Source: Clusia tigrina | Lineage: Eukaryota; Arthropoda; Insecta; Diptera; Clusiidae | Reading direction: 5' to 3' | Length of the DNA stretch: 64,000 bases | NCBI GenBank assembly: GCA_920105625.2 | Contig: OV050032.1 | Coordinates: 8,732,129 to 8,796,128, forward strand | In this document: one piece after another, positions 35,196-46,748 of the stretch | Numbering within the stretch: the first letter of the stretch is position 1 | Layout: every line of letters begins with the position of its first letter | Notes under the pieces: generated by a model | The model's database searches: none | The model's input: only the letters and a program-made list of their open reading frames with translations | What the model was told of the DNA's origin: nothing | Program-made: the position numbers and the translations under genes

Positions 35196-37097
35196 ACTTC
35201 ATACACCATTTCGGTTAATTCCTCTTACTTTAGCTTTAAATTCAGCATCTAGAATTGATTTAATAAATCAGGAAGCTGCCTTTGCTTCAGTGTGTGTGTG
35301 TGTGCCTTTCTCTAGAAAGCCACAAAATTCGTTCAATAGCATTCAACAACCGAACAAGATGTTCCCCCTCCGAACCCCCTCTGCGCTGCTTCATTGTACG
35401 GAAAATTTCCAACCTATCATAACTATGTCACTGTCATTAAAATTGAGATTGATATTCCAATTCCTTACAATTTGCTTCGAGCATCCATGCACGAGCAGAC
35501 AAATATCCATCCCCAAATGTGAAATACTCGTAATTTATACGATGCACATTCAAATAAGGAATCACAGCCGCCGCCTGTCGTCATTAATTGTTGTATCTTT
35601 ATAAACACTGTCATCAATATCTTCATCCATCCGGTTCTTAGCATTTTCCATGCTCCCTGCTTATCGTGCTGGAGCATATTCTCTGCTGTCTGTCGGCTTC
35701 GACAACTGGCATGCATAATATTTGCATGGCATTAGCATGTTAGCTAGCTAATAATTAATTAGCTTTTTGGATCAATACTCGTACAGACAGTTATGCTATG
35801 CTGGGGTATGAGACCTACGGGCATGTCAACCCTGACACATGATGCACGTACTCTGTGTGGGCATACGTGTGCGTTGCAAGTGTGCTTGCAACTGTGCAAA
35901 TGGCTCTGTGCACGTGGAGCTTCATGCAAATTTCCGAATTTGCCAGTCAAAATCCACATCAACAGCGGTGATGAGAGATGCGCAGTGATGTTGCTGTGGT
36001 TTGACCATCCTCTGGTACTGATAGTTCTTCTAATGGTGGATAATGGAACTGACGACAGACAGTGGCAATTTATCAGAAAATTTCTATGGACGGCGGCGTT
36101 GTTACATAAATATTCGTGTATTTGGTATGGGTAGCACAAAAGTCAGTGATGCTTGATCGAAGTAACGCTGTCGCCATGTGAATATTAGGGTTGAAAAACA
36201 TGGAAATTTGGGAAATATTTTAATGCCTCGTAGGATTTCAAACACCTCTCTTTGCCGCTTTCCCTTGCAGTCTCTCTTAATGGCCAGCTGGAAGGTATCG
36301 GATATAGCGCCACTTATGTTCCTTTTGTGTACCGTTTGGGTTTATTTTTTCACTACGTATTTTTTTTAATTTAGTTTATTTTTACCGCTCGTAAAGTAAA
36401 TTTCCCCCGAAATTTATTTGTTTTTTGTCATGTTTTCTACTGCGTTGGGGATGTTTTTTTTTTATTTTTCATTTCCGTTCTGAGATTCAGTTGAATTTGT
36501 CAGCAAAGTTTTTGGCTTTCCAAGTTGTGCTTTGTTTGTGACAACAGAGAATACAATTTTAATGGAGCTCGGTTAGTTGGAAATAGAAATGGCAACGATA
36601 TAATTATATTTACACATGACGTGTGCTGAGGACAAAGTTCGGTGGCGTATGAGTGCTCATCAATTATTGAAAAGTGGGAAATTGAAATTGTGCTCAGGTG
36701 AAACGATAGATGCAGACACACACACACACACACACACACAGACTAAGAGTTCTTGTCTTCCATAAATCGAGCCCCACACATCTAGCGGACTAACATTGCG
36801 TGATACACGCCGAGGGTAAAGTTTGATGTGAACAAATTGTGAGTGAATCTTACAGAACGGTTTTTTTTTTTTGGTAAAGATAAATCAGGTTCCAGGCAAA
36901 ACTTTAGCGTACCTGGCAGTGATGTGTATAAAGAAGTAAGGGTAAAGTATAAAGATAGTATAAAGAGACGCTTATCTCACAGAGAACTACCGGCGTGTAA
37001 AACCGGAAGTTTCAGTCCTTACCAGGCATCCTTAAAGTAGTAAGTTTACTACAGGGAGACAGGGAAGGGATGTTCAAACTTTTTGCCGTCATAGTTT
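35196..37097. other. Gene-free stretch with an isolated acceptor
   Basis: It holds (TG)n at 35290-35304 and (CA)n at 36716-36740. At 36242-36270, CTCTCTTTGCCGCTTTCCC then TTGCAG is a textbook 3' splice acceptor, followed 24 bp later by AAG|GTATCG (36295). A tiny exon is possible but the donor is weak. No other gene signal is seen. Confidence 0.3.
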
Positions 37098-37677
37098 TAA
37101 ACGGATGCACAGATGAACACTGACAGTTGGGAACCTTTTCATTTTACGGAATTGAACGGGGAACGGTATCCGAACTGGGACTTAAAACACTAGTAACCTC
37201 ATGGAGAAGTCACCCGCATTTTATGAACTTTACACTTTTCGAGAACTTTATCCCCTTTGTAAACTTTACACTCTTTGTGAACTTTGCACTCTTTGTGAAC
37301 TTTACACTCTTGGTGAACTTTGCACTCTTTGTGAACTTTGCACTCTTTGAGAACTTTGCACTATTTGCAAACTTTGCACTATTTGTGAACTTTACAATCC
37401 TTGTGAAATTTGTACTCTTTGTGAACTTTGCACTCTTTGAGAACTTTGCACTATTTGTGAACTTTACAATCCTTGTGAACTTTGTACTCCTTGTGAACTT
37501 TGCACTCTTTGTGAACTTTGCACTCTTTGTGAACTTTGCATTATTTGTGAACTTTGCACTATTTGTGAACTTTATCCTCTTTGTGAACTTTGCAGTATTT
37601 GTGAACTTTGCACTATTTGTGAACTTTGCACTATTTGTGAACTTTGCACACTTTGTGAGCTTTGCACTTCGGGATTA
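37098..37677 (+). repeat. Leader-plus-minisatellite element, copy B
   Basis: Homologue of 30910-31671. The leader (37098-37220) shares CCTTTTCATTTTACGGAAT and TATCCGAACTGGGACTT with copy A. The array units read TTTGTGAACTTTGCACTA/C (18 bp, about 25 copies). A 183-codon + frame (37127-37678) covers leader and array and would encode NFALFV hexads, a very hydrophobic repeat. Between the two copies the leader indels are 3 and 6 bp, both in frame, which leaves a small chance that the leader is translated. Confidence 0.8.
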
Positions 37678-37739
37678 AAGCAGGGGCAGTTGAAAGAGGT
37701 TTATTAAATCAACTGATATCAATTTGTTAAGGAAAACGT

Positions 37740-38140
37740 CGTATTACTCAACTGAACTCGATTAATTGAATAATGTTATCGATTAAATGTGTTATGACTT
37801 CTTTTCAATCGTCTTAGCCAAATCGGTGTAAATGTTTTTGGTTTTTCTTATTGAAAAGTGGTGATTCTTACAGAGTCGTTTACGACACAAGCCACAGTTG
37901 GAAATTCGATTGATTGTTATAATCGATACATCGATTTTGTTTAATTGACCTCTCTTAAATAAATATTTGTCGGAATGAAATTTAAAAATTTATATTGTGA
38001 CTTAGTCAGTTGCTCTCAAAGTCAACGATATCATTCTCGATTTGATCACATTCTCGATTTAATCATTAAGAAATATCATATCAATATATTTAAAGAATTT
38101 TTTTTTAATCGACTCCACCGAATAATCGACTATCGATAAT
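37740..38140. promoter_or_regulatory. Cluster of ATCGAT / TATCGATA words
   Basis: Within 400 bp there are about a dozen CGAT-containing words, including ATCGATACATCGAT at 37922-37935 and a perfect TATCGATA at 38131-38138. TATCGATA is the DREF (DRE) site of Drosophila promoters, and clustered CGATA words are bound by BEAF-32. The region is AT-rich, which raises chance occurrence of some words. No transcription start was found next to it. Confidence 0.35.
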
Positions 38141-40199
38141 CAATTTTATTTATTCAAACCAATTTTTCTGCAAATGCTGTGGCTATCGTTGTCGTTGTTG
38201 TCGTTGTTGATGTTGTTGTCGTTGTTGTTTGTTGTTGTTCATCTATTTGCGGGGTTGTTGCTTTTTGAAGAAGTTTGTTTACATGTTTTGTTTGTTGTTT
38301 TCACACTTAGCTGAGCGTACGTAATTGTAAACATAAAAAGGAAAACCAGCCTGCACACATACACAGAGACACTTGACCCTAATTACCATAAACACACCAG
38401 AACGCTACACTTTCAGTTGGTAGTGCAACGCCGAGCGTCGCCTCCAGCGCCAGCGGCATTGTCGGCTGCTTTCAATTTGAATACGCGTTGATGTGCATTC
38501 ACTCATGAAGGCGCTCCGGCGTACTTTGCTCTGAGGCATGGACGCTTCCGTAAATCGGTTAATTAAAAGAGAAAAATTAATTGAAAGCGTTCGACGGCAC
38601 GGGTGAGCAATGCTTGAGAGCATTTCAACACTCTGAAAGTGAATGAAGAAACAATTTGTGAAATTATGTAGGAGCTGTTTGGAGCGGCTGATTACCAATA
38701 CTTCCTGCAGTCTGGTGGTGGTGGTGGTTGTTGCTCTTGCCGTAGAATAACCTAATACGGATCGTTGGCCGTTAAACTGTGGTGGCAGATGCTCGTGGGC
38801 GAAGTGATACTAGTGACCTCATTGCCCGCTTCACCTTTGTCACTCCTCTTTGGTGTTGTCCACGCCTGATAAATGTAGACAGACATCCATTTACATAACT
38901 TTCACACACACAAACACATATTCCACAACGCCTGTTTGGGTGCAGTTATAACGGATTGTCTCGAGTAGCATTTGTGCACTTCACACATGGAAGTCGTCAT
39001 GCAATTATCTCCAGTTCATTTTGTGATCTGCTATTATTTCGCCTCGGTAATAATAGAACTGAGCCGCCCCCACTTTTCGGGTCAGGTCAAATGACGCAAC
39101 GTGTTTGCCACTTCAACAACAACAACCAGCAACAACACCACCACTACAAACAGCAACAACAACAACAAAGAGCACACAATCATGTATCACTGGCTGCCTG
39201 CATTTGCGTTGCTGATTGTGTGGTTTCAAGTTTCGTTGCAGCAGTTGAAATTTGGCTCCGGCTTCGCTCTGGCACTGCCCACAGCAAGTGTCACGTAGTC
39301 TGCGCTCATTTAAAGGCCATTGGAGCACTCATTGCCACCGCCACTAATGTTAATGATACTTCACCGCGCGGCGGGTTGTTCTGTTCGCTTCCTTCGAAAA
39401 GCACTTAGCATTGCTATCGGGTTGCATTAGAATAATGCTCGTTATTATTATTGTTGTTGTGCTTGTTTACGTGCAGTTTTTGCTAACTTTGCAAAATGTT
39501 TCAAATGAGCATTTCTTTTTTAAATTAATATTCATTTCATTTTTTTTTTTTTCTAAAGTTAAATATTTGTTTTTATTTTATCATTAATTAAAATTGTCGA
39601 CTTCGACTTTCCCGGTTATGTTTCCATCGTTTTCATTTTCAAGGAATTTGCCTTTGAAGTTTTTATGCAATCTACACTCGGCGGATCTGAGCTCAGGGTT
39701 TTGGTTGAGGTCTTTTTCCATTATGCCCCACCCAGACCCCCGACCGTGAATAGTAGTGCACACATTGCTGCGGCATCCCTAATTGCCAGCGTCCGTCCAC
39801 TCAGGTGTTCCTTAGTGGTTCACACTGTGGGATTGATTTGTGGCGGTGTCAGGAGTTTAGCTAGCAAAATGTTCTTCCGACATGCCCCCACATACTCGCT
39901 AACAATCAACGTCCATTATGAAGGCTACGTAAGAAGGTCAACATGATGTGTGTGTTGAATGTGCTAACAGAGTGTTTGTTTTCTTATTCGTTCTGTTTGT
40001 CTCCTTTGCAAATGCACGTTCCTGTAATGCAGTGTTTTGTACACGACCAGTTGATGTATTCATATTACTTGGTTCGCTTTTCTTAATCTTTACTTGCGTT
40101 CTCTTCTTTGTCTCCTTGACCTGTGTCGAGGGAAAAAAGCCGACAAGGTCTCTGTTAAGAACAAGTATTTTTGTATAGCAAAATATCGTAGCGTCACTG
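38141..40199. other. Gene-free stretch with triplet runs
   Basis: GTT/GTC triplet runs lie at 38185-38242 and CAA/CAG runs at 39113-39172. The frame starting ATG at 39182 (CATC ATG TAT CAC) reads MYHWLPAFALLIVWFQVSLQQ, resembling a signal peptide, and stops at 39298 without a good donor. It is too weak to call a gene. The rest is unique DNA. Confidence 0.3.
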
Positions 40200-41330
40200 G
40201 AGAAAAACTGGTTGCCTTAACTAGGTTTTCGCTTATTGAAAACTGGTTCCTAGACTGTTCTTTTGATGATTGATTATCGGTTCTTAAACAGGTTTTTCGA
40301 TGATTGAAAACCGGTTCCTAAACTGTTTGTTTTTATTATTGAAATCCGGTTTCCAAAACTGGTTCCAATTTTCTAAATTGGTTTCCTGAACAGGTTTTTG
40401 AGGCGGTTCCTGAACAGGTTTTTCGATTATTGAAAACCGGTTCCTAAGCTGCTTTTTTTATTATTGAAAACCGGTTTTCAAAACTGGTTCTGATTTTCTA
40501 AACTAGTTTCCTGAACAGGTTTTCGAGCCGGTTCCTAAACTGGTTTTTCGATTATTGAAAACCGGTTCCTAAGCTGCTTTTTTTATTATTGAAAACCGGT
40601 TTCCAAAACTGGTTCTGATTTTCTAAACTAGTTTCCTGAACAGGTTTTGGAGCCGGTTCCTAAACTGGTTTTTCGATTATTGAAAACCGGTTCCTAAACT
40701 GTTTTTTTGATGATTGAATATCGGTGCTCAAACGAGTGTTCGATTATTGAAAACCGGTTCCTAAACTTTTTTTTTTATTATTGAAAACCGGTTTTCAAAA
40801 CTAGTTCTGATTTTCTAAACTAGTTTCCTGAACAGGTTTTCGAGCCGGTTCCTAAACTGTTTTTTTGATTATTGAAAATCGATCCCAAAAAGTTTTTTTG
40901 ATTATTGAACACCGATTGAACAGGTTTTCGAGCCGGTTCCTACACTGATTTTTCGATTATTGAAAACCGGTTCCTAAACTGTTTTTTTGATTATTGATAA
41001 TCGGTTCTCAAACGAGTGTTCGATTATTGAAAACCGGTTCCTAAACTTTTTTTTTTATTATTGAAAACCGGTTCCTAAACTGTTTTTTTGATTATTGATA
41101 ATCGGTTCTCAAACGAGTGTTCGATTATTGAAAACCGGTTCCTAAACTTTTTTTTTTATTATTGAAAACCGGTTCCAAAACTGGTTCTGATTTTCTAAAC
41201 TAGTTTCCTGAACAGGTTTTCGAGCCGGTTCCTAAACTGTTTTTTTGATTATTGAAAACCGGTTTCCAAAACTGGTTCCAATTTTCTAAATTGGTTTCCT
41301 GAACAGGTTGTCGAATATTTAAAAACCAGG
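40200..41330. repeat. AACCGGTT-rich degenerate array
   Basis: About 1.1 kb of imperfect tandem units with TTATTGAAAACCGGTTCCTA and TTTTCTAAACTAGTTTCCTG modules, nested in larger units of roughly 120-190 bp. By hand, the palindrome AACCGGTT occurs 14 times, with further GCCGGTT and AACTGGTT variants. AACCGGTT is the core of the Grainyhead/CP2-LSF binding site. The right end fades near 41330-41460. Whether any factor binds is unknown; the repeat is non-coding. Confidence 0.92.
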
Positions 41331-41667
41331 AACCCCATTATCCACAATTTGTGTAAAGTTTTTAAACCAGTTTCCAGATATTTCAGTTTTTAGATTCGAG
41401 ACAACCACAACCATTTTAAAAATGGGTTCTAATCTAGAAACGGATTTACAGTGTTATAGTATCTCTCGGGTACCCAAGGAATTTGACTGAACGTTTCTGC
41501 CTGTGGGGTATCTTCCCCACATTTGTTCAGCGTGTCCCTGAAATATTCCATTATTTTTTGTTTGTGATTTCATTTACTCACGATTTTACAGTCTTCCGAA
41601 CACACTCTCCAGCGACAATGTTTGACAGTTTCCTGCATACTTTAATGGGTTTTTATTTATATTGCAG

Positions 41668-41891
41668 CCTCAAGACTCAAGAATCTTGTAGCAAACAATG
41701 AAATATGTCTGATTCCGGTCGCGATGTCGTGTGGCTTAAGCTCAAATACTTGCAACTGCAAACCGATAACGAATACCAGTTGTCTCCAAGAGGCGGGGCC
41801 GCCGTGCAAGGAGCACCCTCGGTGGCAACCGCTTCCATTGTGCAGTATGTTCAACTCGGTAACTACGCTCCAACGTCCAATGTCCAAATAG
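41668..41891 (+). CDS. Candidate first coding exon, unknown protein
   Basis: An acceptor, TTTATTTATATTGCAG (ends 41667), is followed by a short leader and ATG at 41705. An in-frame TGA sits two codons before this ATG (TGA AAT ATG), so the start is well defined, with A at -3. The frame encodes 62 residues (begins MSDSGRDVVWLKLKYLQLQ, contains QYVQLGNYAP, ends VQI) and reaches AG|GTAGGT at 41891/41892, a good donor, leaving phase 1. By hand count, 34 of 62 third positions are G or C, above the local AT-rich background. The protein was not recognised. No signal peptide or membrane segment is seen. The remaining exons would lie to the right. An alternative is a chance frame between splice-like words. 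Confidence 0.5.
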
Positions 41892-44032
41892 GTAGGTACT
41901 GCGTTGGGCATGGCTCGTCTCTGTGCATCCAAGCATCCATTCGGGGCTTCTCGCTTGGTAGTTTTTGCATTTTTGATTTGAATTTTGCAATTGAAGATGG
42001 TTTCATTTTTATTTGTTGTTACTAATTATTTTTGTTGTATTTAAGATCGTTCGTTTCTTTGTTGTTGTTATTCGTTAAATGTTATTCTTTTTATGTATTT
42101 TTTTTTTGTTAAATATATTTTATTACTTCGATATTCGCCTCCATTCGGTAAATGTGGTTTATTTTTGGTTTTGTGTGAGATTCCAACACCAAAACTTAGC
42201 GTGGTCGCTATTTTTAACGAGTTGGGACTGATTAGCTTAGCTATTTTAACGACTTGGATCGAGTCCTATTTTTATGGTTTGTGCATAGAATAAAGCATTT
42301 TCACATAAAAGCATTGACACTGTCACTGAACTGTTGTTGCCAGTGCTGCCAACTTTCTACAAAGCGTAAGCTTACCACAGATTAACTCGGGTGGCGACTC
42401 TAACGACCTGCAACATATTGTTCCGTTGCTTCGATTTCATTGTCTCTTTGAAAAGTTTTCTGCACTGCCTCCATTCGCACCATTCCCTCCCATCTGCCAG
42501 TCTTCCAGTCCGTACGTACTACCATGCCCCCCCACTGGTAGTTGCCGTCATGTGCAAGCAGCACGTTGCAACGCACGCATCGGCACTTGTCACATGCAGC
42601 CGAAGGCGACACAGGCGGGCAACTGGAACTGTAACTGCCTCGCATGCACGTAGGTCTGAGTACGTCCATGCGAGCGAACAACTTGTTGAGCGCCGTAGGA
42701 TGTCTGGGTGGATGTGTGGCAGACGTGTTTACACGAGGACCACAATTAAAGAAATTGTTGCCAGTGTTTTCACCAGCGTGGAGTGTGGAGTGTGGAGTGG
42801 GCACCAAAGCCAAAACTGCTGATAAAGTTGCGCACCGCTTTCTGCAGCTACGAGTACGCGTATCTGCCCGTCCATATGTGGGCATGAGTGTGTGTTGTGT
42901 GCCCCCGTTTGTTTTTGTCTTGCAATGGAATTGCGTATTTATGAGGCTGGTGGCGCATTTCTAGCTAAATGGGCGGCGGCGTGTGGTAATGCGCCATCGC
43001 CATTCACGTTGATAATGTGGCTGCGGTCGTGGCTGATTAGTTGTTGTTGCCCAGGCAGAGCCATGCCACAAAATGCGATTGTGTGCGCATGTGGGAATGC
43101 CTGTGTGTGGTTTGTATGAGTGTGTGCATAAGTGTATGTGGGCGCGTGTGCTTGCCTCATACACTTTTGCTGCAATCCAATGAGTGGCTGTATTAGTTTT
43201 AGCTAATACGTCATTCCAGCAGTGAATTGAGAGTCGGTTCTACTCGCAGTCGCCACTATTTCCCGAAGCAATACTATGTGCCTTCTGCCATTTCCACATT
43301 AAAAGCAACCACGAAGTATCAACAAACTCAAGGCTGATGTGTTTTGCGATTTCTACCCCAATGACACTACAGATCACGCGTCATTTGCAGCGTTATTGGC
43401 TGCTACTATCGACATATTCCATACCACATGTCTTTGACAGAGACGGCGCAGAACTTCACTGCCGGGGGGCTACGCACTTGTGTTGCTGGTCATGTGCATT
43501 TGGCATTTAACTTAACCACATAACCAGGCGTATTTCTGCATTCATCCATTCCAGTCAAGTCCATTATTAAATGGCAGTACATGTAAATGGCAGCTTGGAT
43601 TGCGTCGGTGGCTGCGCCTGGATTTGTGTTGTTTCCTCACAAATTTAATAATGCACAACACAGTCGCCGCAATCATTTGCATTTCAAAAGCGGCTTATAT
43701 TAAACTCCTATTTGCATAAAGTTCTGGCCACCGCCCAATTAGGATACTCTCAGCACTTGAAATTCTGTCCCTCCTACATTTGAAGTGTCCTTTCGAGTTG
43801 GCTTAAATATATAAAAGCAAACTTGCGTAACTGGAGAACAATGATTTGCTGTTAAAAGTTTGAAAATCAATTGTACTGTTAGAATGGGAGAAAAGGGGAA
43901 GGGGCGGTAAGGAAAGAGCGATGCCTCCTTTGTATTGAACCATAAAGTTTAAATAATACCATTCCTTGTATTTTCTGTTTGAGAAGGTCAAAAGGAAGCG
44001 GAATAACAGATCGATAATCGAATGGAAGCACA
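41892..44032. other. Gene-free stretch, presumed intron
   Basis: If 41668-41891 is an exon, this begins its downstream intron. From about 42390 to 43170 the sequence is less AT-rich and has many overlapping open frames, none with a recognisable domain. TG-rich words occur at 43083-43150. No further exon could be supported. Confidence 0.35.
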
Positions 44033-44712
44033 GGGATATGGAGACACAGGTACATGGAAATATAGGTATATAAAGACGCAGGTACATGGAAATATAGGTA
44101 TATAGAGACGTAGGTATAGGAAAACATACATAGGTATAGGGAGACATATGTGTAGGAGGATATGGAGGAGATATGCACTGATGGAGATGTGAACAGATGG
44201 ATATTTGGACAGATGGAGATAGAGAGAGATGGAGATATGGACAGATGGAGATATGGATAGATGGATATATGGACAGATGGATATATGGACAGATAGAGAT
44301 ATGGACAGATGGAGATATGGACAGATGGAGATATGGACTGATGGAGATAGGGACAGATGGAGATATGGACAGATGGAGATATGGAAAGATTGAGATATAG
44401 ACAGATGGAGATATGGACAGATGGAGAAATGTACAGACGGAGATATGGAAAGCAAAATATATAGTCAGACATAGATACGAGTATATAAAGTATAGATATA
44501 GTTGACATAGATATAGTCAGACATAGATATAGGCATAAATAGAATTGGACAAATAGAAATAGACAGAAATAGAAATGAACAGAAATAGAAAAGACAGAAA
44601 TAGAAATAGACAGAAATAGAAATGAACAGAAATAGAAATAGACAGGAAAGACAGAAACAGCCATAGACAGAAACAGACATAGACAGAAGTAGAAATAGAC
44701 ATCGATAGGTAG
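44033..44712. repeat. GACAGATGGAGATAT arrays
   Basis: Three adjoining purine-rich arrays: about 32-bp units with ACATGGAAATATAGGTATA (44033-44165), 16-bp units ATGGACAGATGGAGAT (44166-44456) and GACAGAAATAGAAATA-like units (44457-44712). The + strand is almost free of C apart from the CAGA words. The reverse strand is open for 284 codons (43879-44733), rich in ISICPYLHLS-type repeats; this reflects repeat periodicity, and no domain or start evidence supports a gene. Confidence 0.92.
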
Positions 44713-45367
44713 AGATGTGTGTGCTTTATACACAGAGCCGCATTGCCATTAATTGTCCGACTCATCACTCATATTTTATGGGACGCTAGTTTTCTTTTTG
44801 ATAATCCCTACAACAATAGGTCACATGCGAGAGTATGTCTTGCTGTCATTGGTCAGAATTGCATGCATCCAGAGAGCACATCGGTAGCTCACTCACTTAC
44901 TGAGATGTTGTGTGCGATTCCCAGTTGGTAACTTGGCATGTTGCACATTTTGCATGTGGCAATTACCCTGCCTCGCCCTTACTTGCCTCGTTGATTGCAT
45001 TGGCAGTGTCATCGTCGTCCGAACGTGCTACGAATGGCTGCGGATTTTGCTCAGCGTGCACCTTGGAACGCGTGTAGTGGTGCGTCCCCCCATTACAGGC
45101 TGCCTGCGCTGCTCTGCTGCTTCCTTGTGAAGCGTCAAGCACATCAATCACCCATAACTGACAGCAATTATGGCTACCGAAGGATGAGAGTGTTCGCCTT
45201 CAAAGTAAATGGAAAAATTTAACTTCATTTGTTTTGGGAGGAGCAGGAGTGGGGGTCGATTTTAATAGCAATAAAATTAAAATGCTTTCGCAGTTGTTGG
45301 AATAGAGCGATACATTTTTTTCTTCTTGAACATATTCTTTTTTATATTTAAATAGGTGGATATTTAT
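44713..45367. other. Gene-free stretch
   Basis: Unique DNA of mixed composition. Short frames are present but none is recognised. It ends in an AT-rich lead-in to the 16-bp array. Confidence 0.4.
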
Positions 45368-45597
45368 TATAAGTGGAGATTTGTATAAGTGGAGATTTGT
45401 ATAAGTGGAGATTTGTATAAGTGGAGATTTGTATAAGTGGAGATTTATATAAGTGGACATTTACATAAGTGGAGATTTACATTTATAGAGATTTGTAGAG
45501 ATTTATATTTGTAGAGATTTATATAAGTGGAGATTTTTATATGTAGAGATTTATATAAGTGGAGATTTATATATGTAGAGATTTGTAGAGATTTATA
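45368..45597. repeat. 16-bp array, left part
   Basis: Units such as TATAAGTGGAGATTTG / TATAAGTGGAGATTTA repeat about 14 times, with some GTAGAGATTTATAT variants. It is interrupted at 45598-45599 (TA) by the mariner element and resumes at 46541. Related 16-bp units continue beyond the LOA-type element from 48300. Confidence 0.93.
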
Positions 45598-45599
45598 TA

Positions 45600-46535
45600 C
45601 GAGGTGTGATCAAAAAAGAACTGTCATTGTGTGATCAAAAAATAAAGTATTTATTTATTCATCAACAACTATCTTTGTCCCCTTCAAAGTAATTCCCCTC
45701 TTATGCCAGCGTTTTTCCAATCCTCGAAACACTTCTGAAACGCTGTTTTTGGTATCGCCAACAGCTCCTGTTTCGATTTTTCTTTTATCTCCTCAATCGT
45801 AGCAAAACGCTTTCCTTTCATCGGTGTCTTCAGTTTTGGAAAGAGGAAAAAGTCAGCGGGGGCCAAGTCCGGTGAATACGGTGGTTGAGGCATGATAACG
45901 GTTTTGTTTTTGGCCAAAAACAGCTCCTGAGCGATGTCCATGCGACGTTGTTTTTGCTCAAAATTTTGCAATTTTGGAACAATCTTCGCTGCCGCACGTT
46001 TCATGCCTAAAACATCCGTAAAAATTGCTTGGCATGAGCCGAACGATATGCCAACATCATCAGCAACCTCTCTGATAGTGATTCGACGATTATCCAAAAT
46101 CATTTTCTTCACTGCGTCAATGTTTTCATCGGTTGTTGACGTGCTCGGGCGACCAGGACGAGCATTGTCTTTGACATCTTCTTGGCCTTCGTTAAACCGA
46201 TTATACCACAATTGAACTTGTGTTCTGCTCATAGTAGACTCGCCAAAGGCCATAGTCAACATTTCAAATGTCCTTGCGCATTTAATTTCATTTTTTACAC
46301 AAAACTGAATACAGTTTCTTTGATCCATTTTTTCGAATAGTACAAAATCGAAGAGCACACCAAAACACGACTAACCTTTTTATCTGTCAAAAACAAACTG
46401 GCAATCCAAAATGGTTGGTATTGCCAACATATATAACAGACATGTGTACCAACATAACAGAAAAAAAAATGCGAACATCGAACATACGTAACTCACGAAA
46501 TTTGAAAATAATGGTTATTTTTTGATCACACCTCG
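45600..46535 (-). mobile_element. Internally deleted mariner element
   Basis: A 936-bp element with terminal inverted repeats CGAGGTGTGATCAAAAAA and TTTTTTGATCACACCTCG. It is preceded by TA, the mariner target; the right flank reads TG, probably a mutated TA. Inside, on the - strand, is a mariner transposase frame missing its centre. Full-length mariners are near 1.3 kb, so some 0.35-0.45 kb is lost. It could move only with transposase supplied in trans. It sits inside a 16-bp minisatellite. Confidence 0.96.
45684..46328 (-). pseudogene. Mariner transposase, central deletion
   Basis: The frame starts at 46328 (MDQRNCIQFCVKNEIKCART), an additional ATG lying upstream at 46358. It carries the N-terminal paired HTH DNA-binding region with the WYNRF, ARPGRPSTSTTDENI linker (GRPS AT-hook-like) and VADDVGISFGS motifs, and then the C-terminal MPQPPYSPDLAPADFFLFP block holding the last acidic residue of the D,D34D triad. 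Between RRMDIAQE and LAKNKTV, near 45922, the segment with the first two catalytic aspartates is missing, in frame. A one-base loss in the A run after the FEDWK codons shifts the last residues to a premature stop at 45684. The protein cannot be a catalytically active transposase but might still bind the element ends. Confidence 0.95.
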
Positions 46536-46540
46536 TGTGT

Positions 46541-46748
46541 AGAGTTTTATATAAGAGGAGATTTATAAAAGTGGAGATTTGTATAAGTGGAGATTTGTAT
46601 AAGTGGAGAATGGTATATGTGGAGAACTGTATGAGTGGAGAATTGTATATGTGGAGATTTATATATAAGTGGAGACTTATATAAGTGGAGATTTACATAT
46701 ATAAGTGGAGATTTCCATATATATGTAAGTAGAGATTTATATAGATAT
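46541..46748. repeat. 16-bp array, middle part
   Basis: Continuation of the array at 45368-45597 beyond the mariner insertion: TATAAGTGGAGATTTG, GTATATGTGGAGA and TATATAAGTGGAGATTT variants. The last unit, AGATTTATATAGATAT (46733-46748), is the left target duplication of the LOA-type element. Confidence 0.9.

Noticed and set aside
36242..36296. Acceptor plus 24-bp exon ending AAG|GTATCG
   Set aside because: The acceptor is excellent but the donor is weak and nothing links it to another exon.
37127..37678. 183-codon hydrophobic NFALFV frame as a membrane protein
   Set aside because: The hydrophobic hexads come directly from the 18-bp minisatellite. Only the leader part merits a coding test, and it is kept as a finding.
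39182..39298. Signal-peptide-like frame beginning MYHWLPAFALLIVW
   Set aside because: It stops after 38 codons without a usable donor, and the preceding CAA run makes open frames likely. It is mentioned only as a weak possibility.
43879..44733. 284-codon reverse-strand frame rich in I, S, P, Y, L
   Set aside because: It is a translation of purine-rich tandem arrays; unit structure explains the lack of stops, and no domain or start context supports it.
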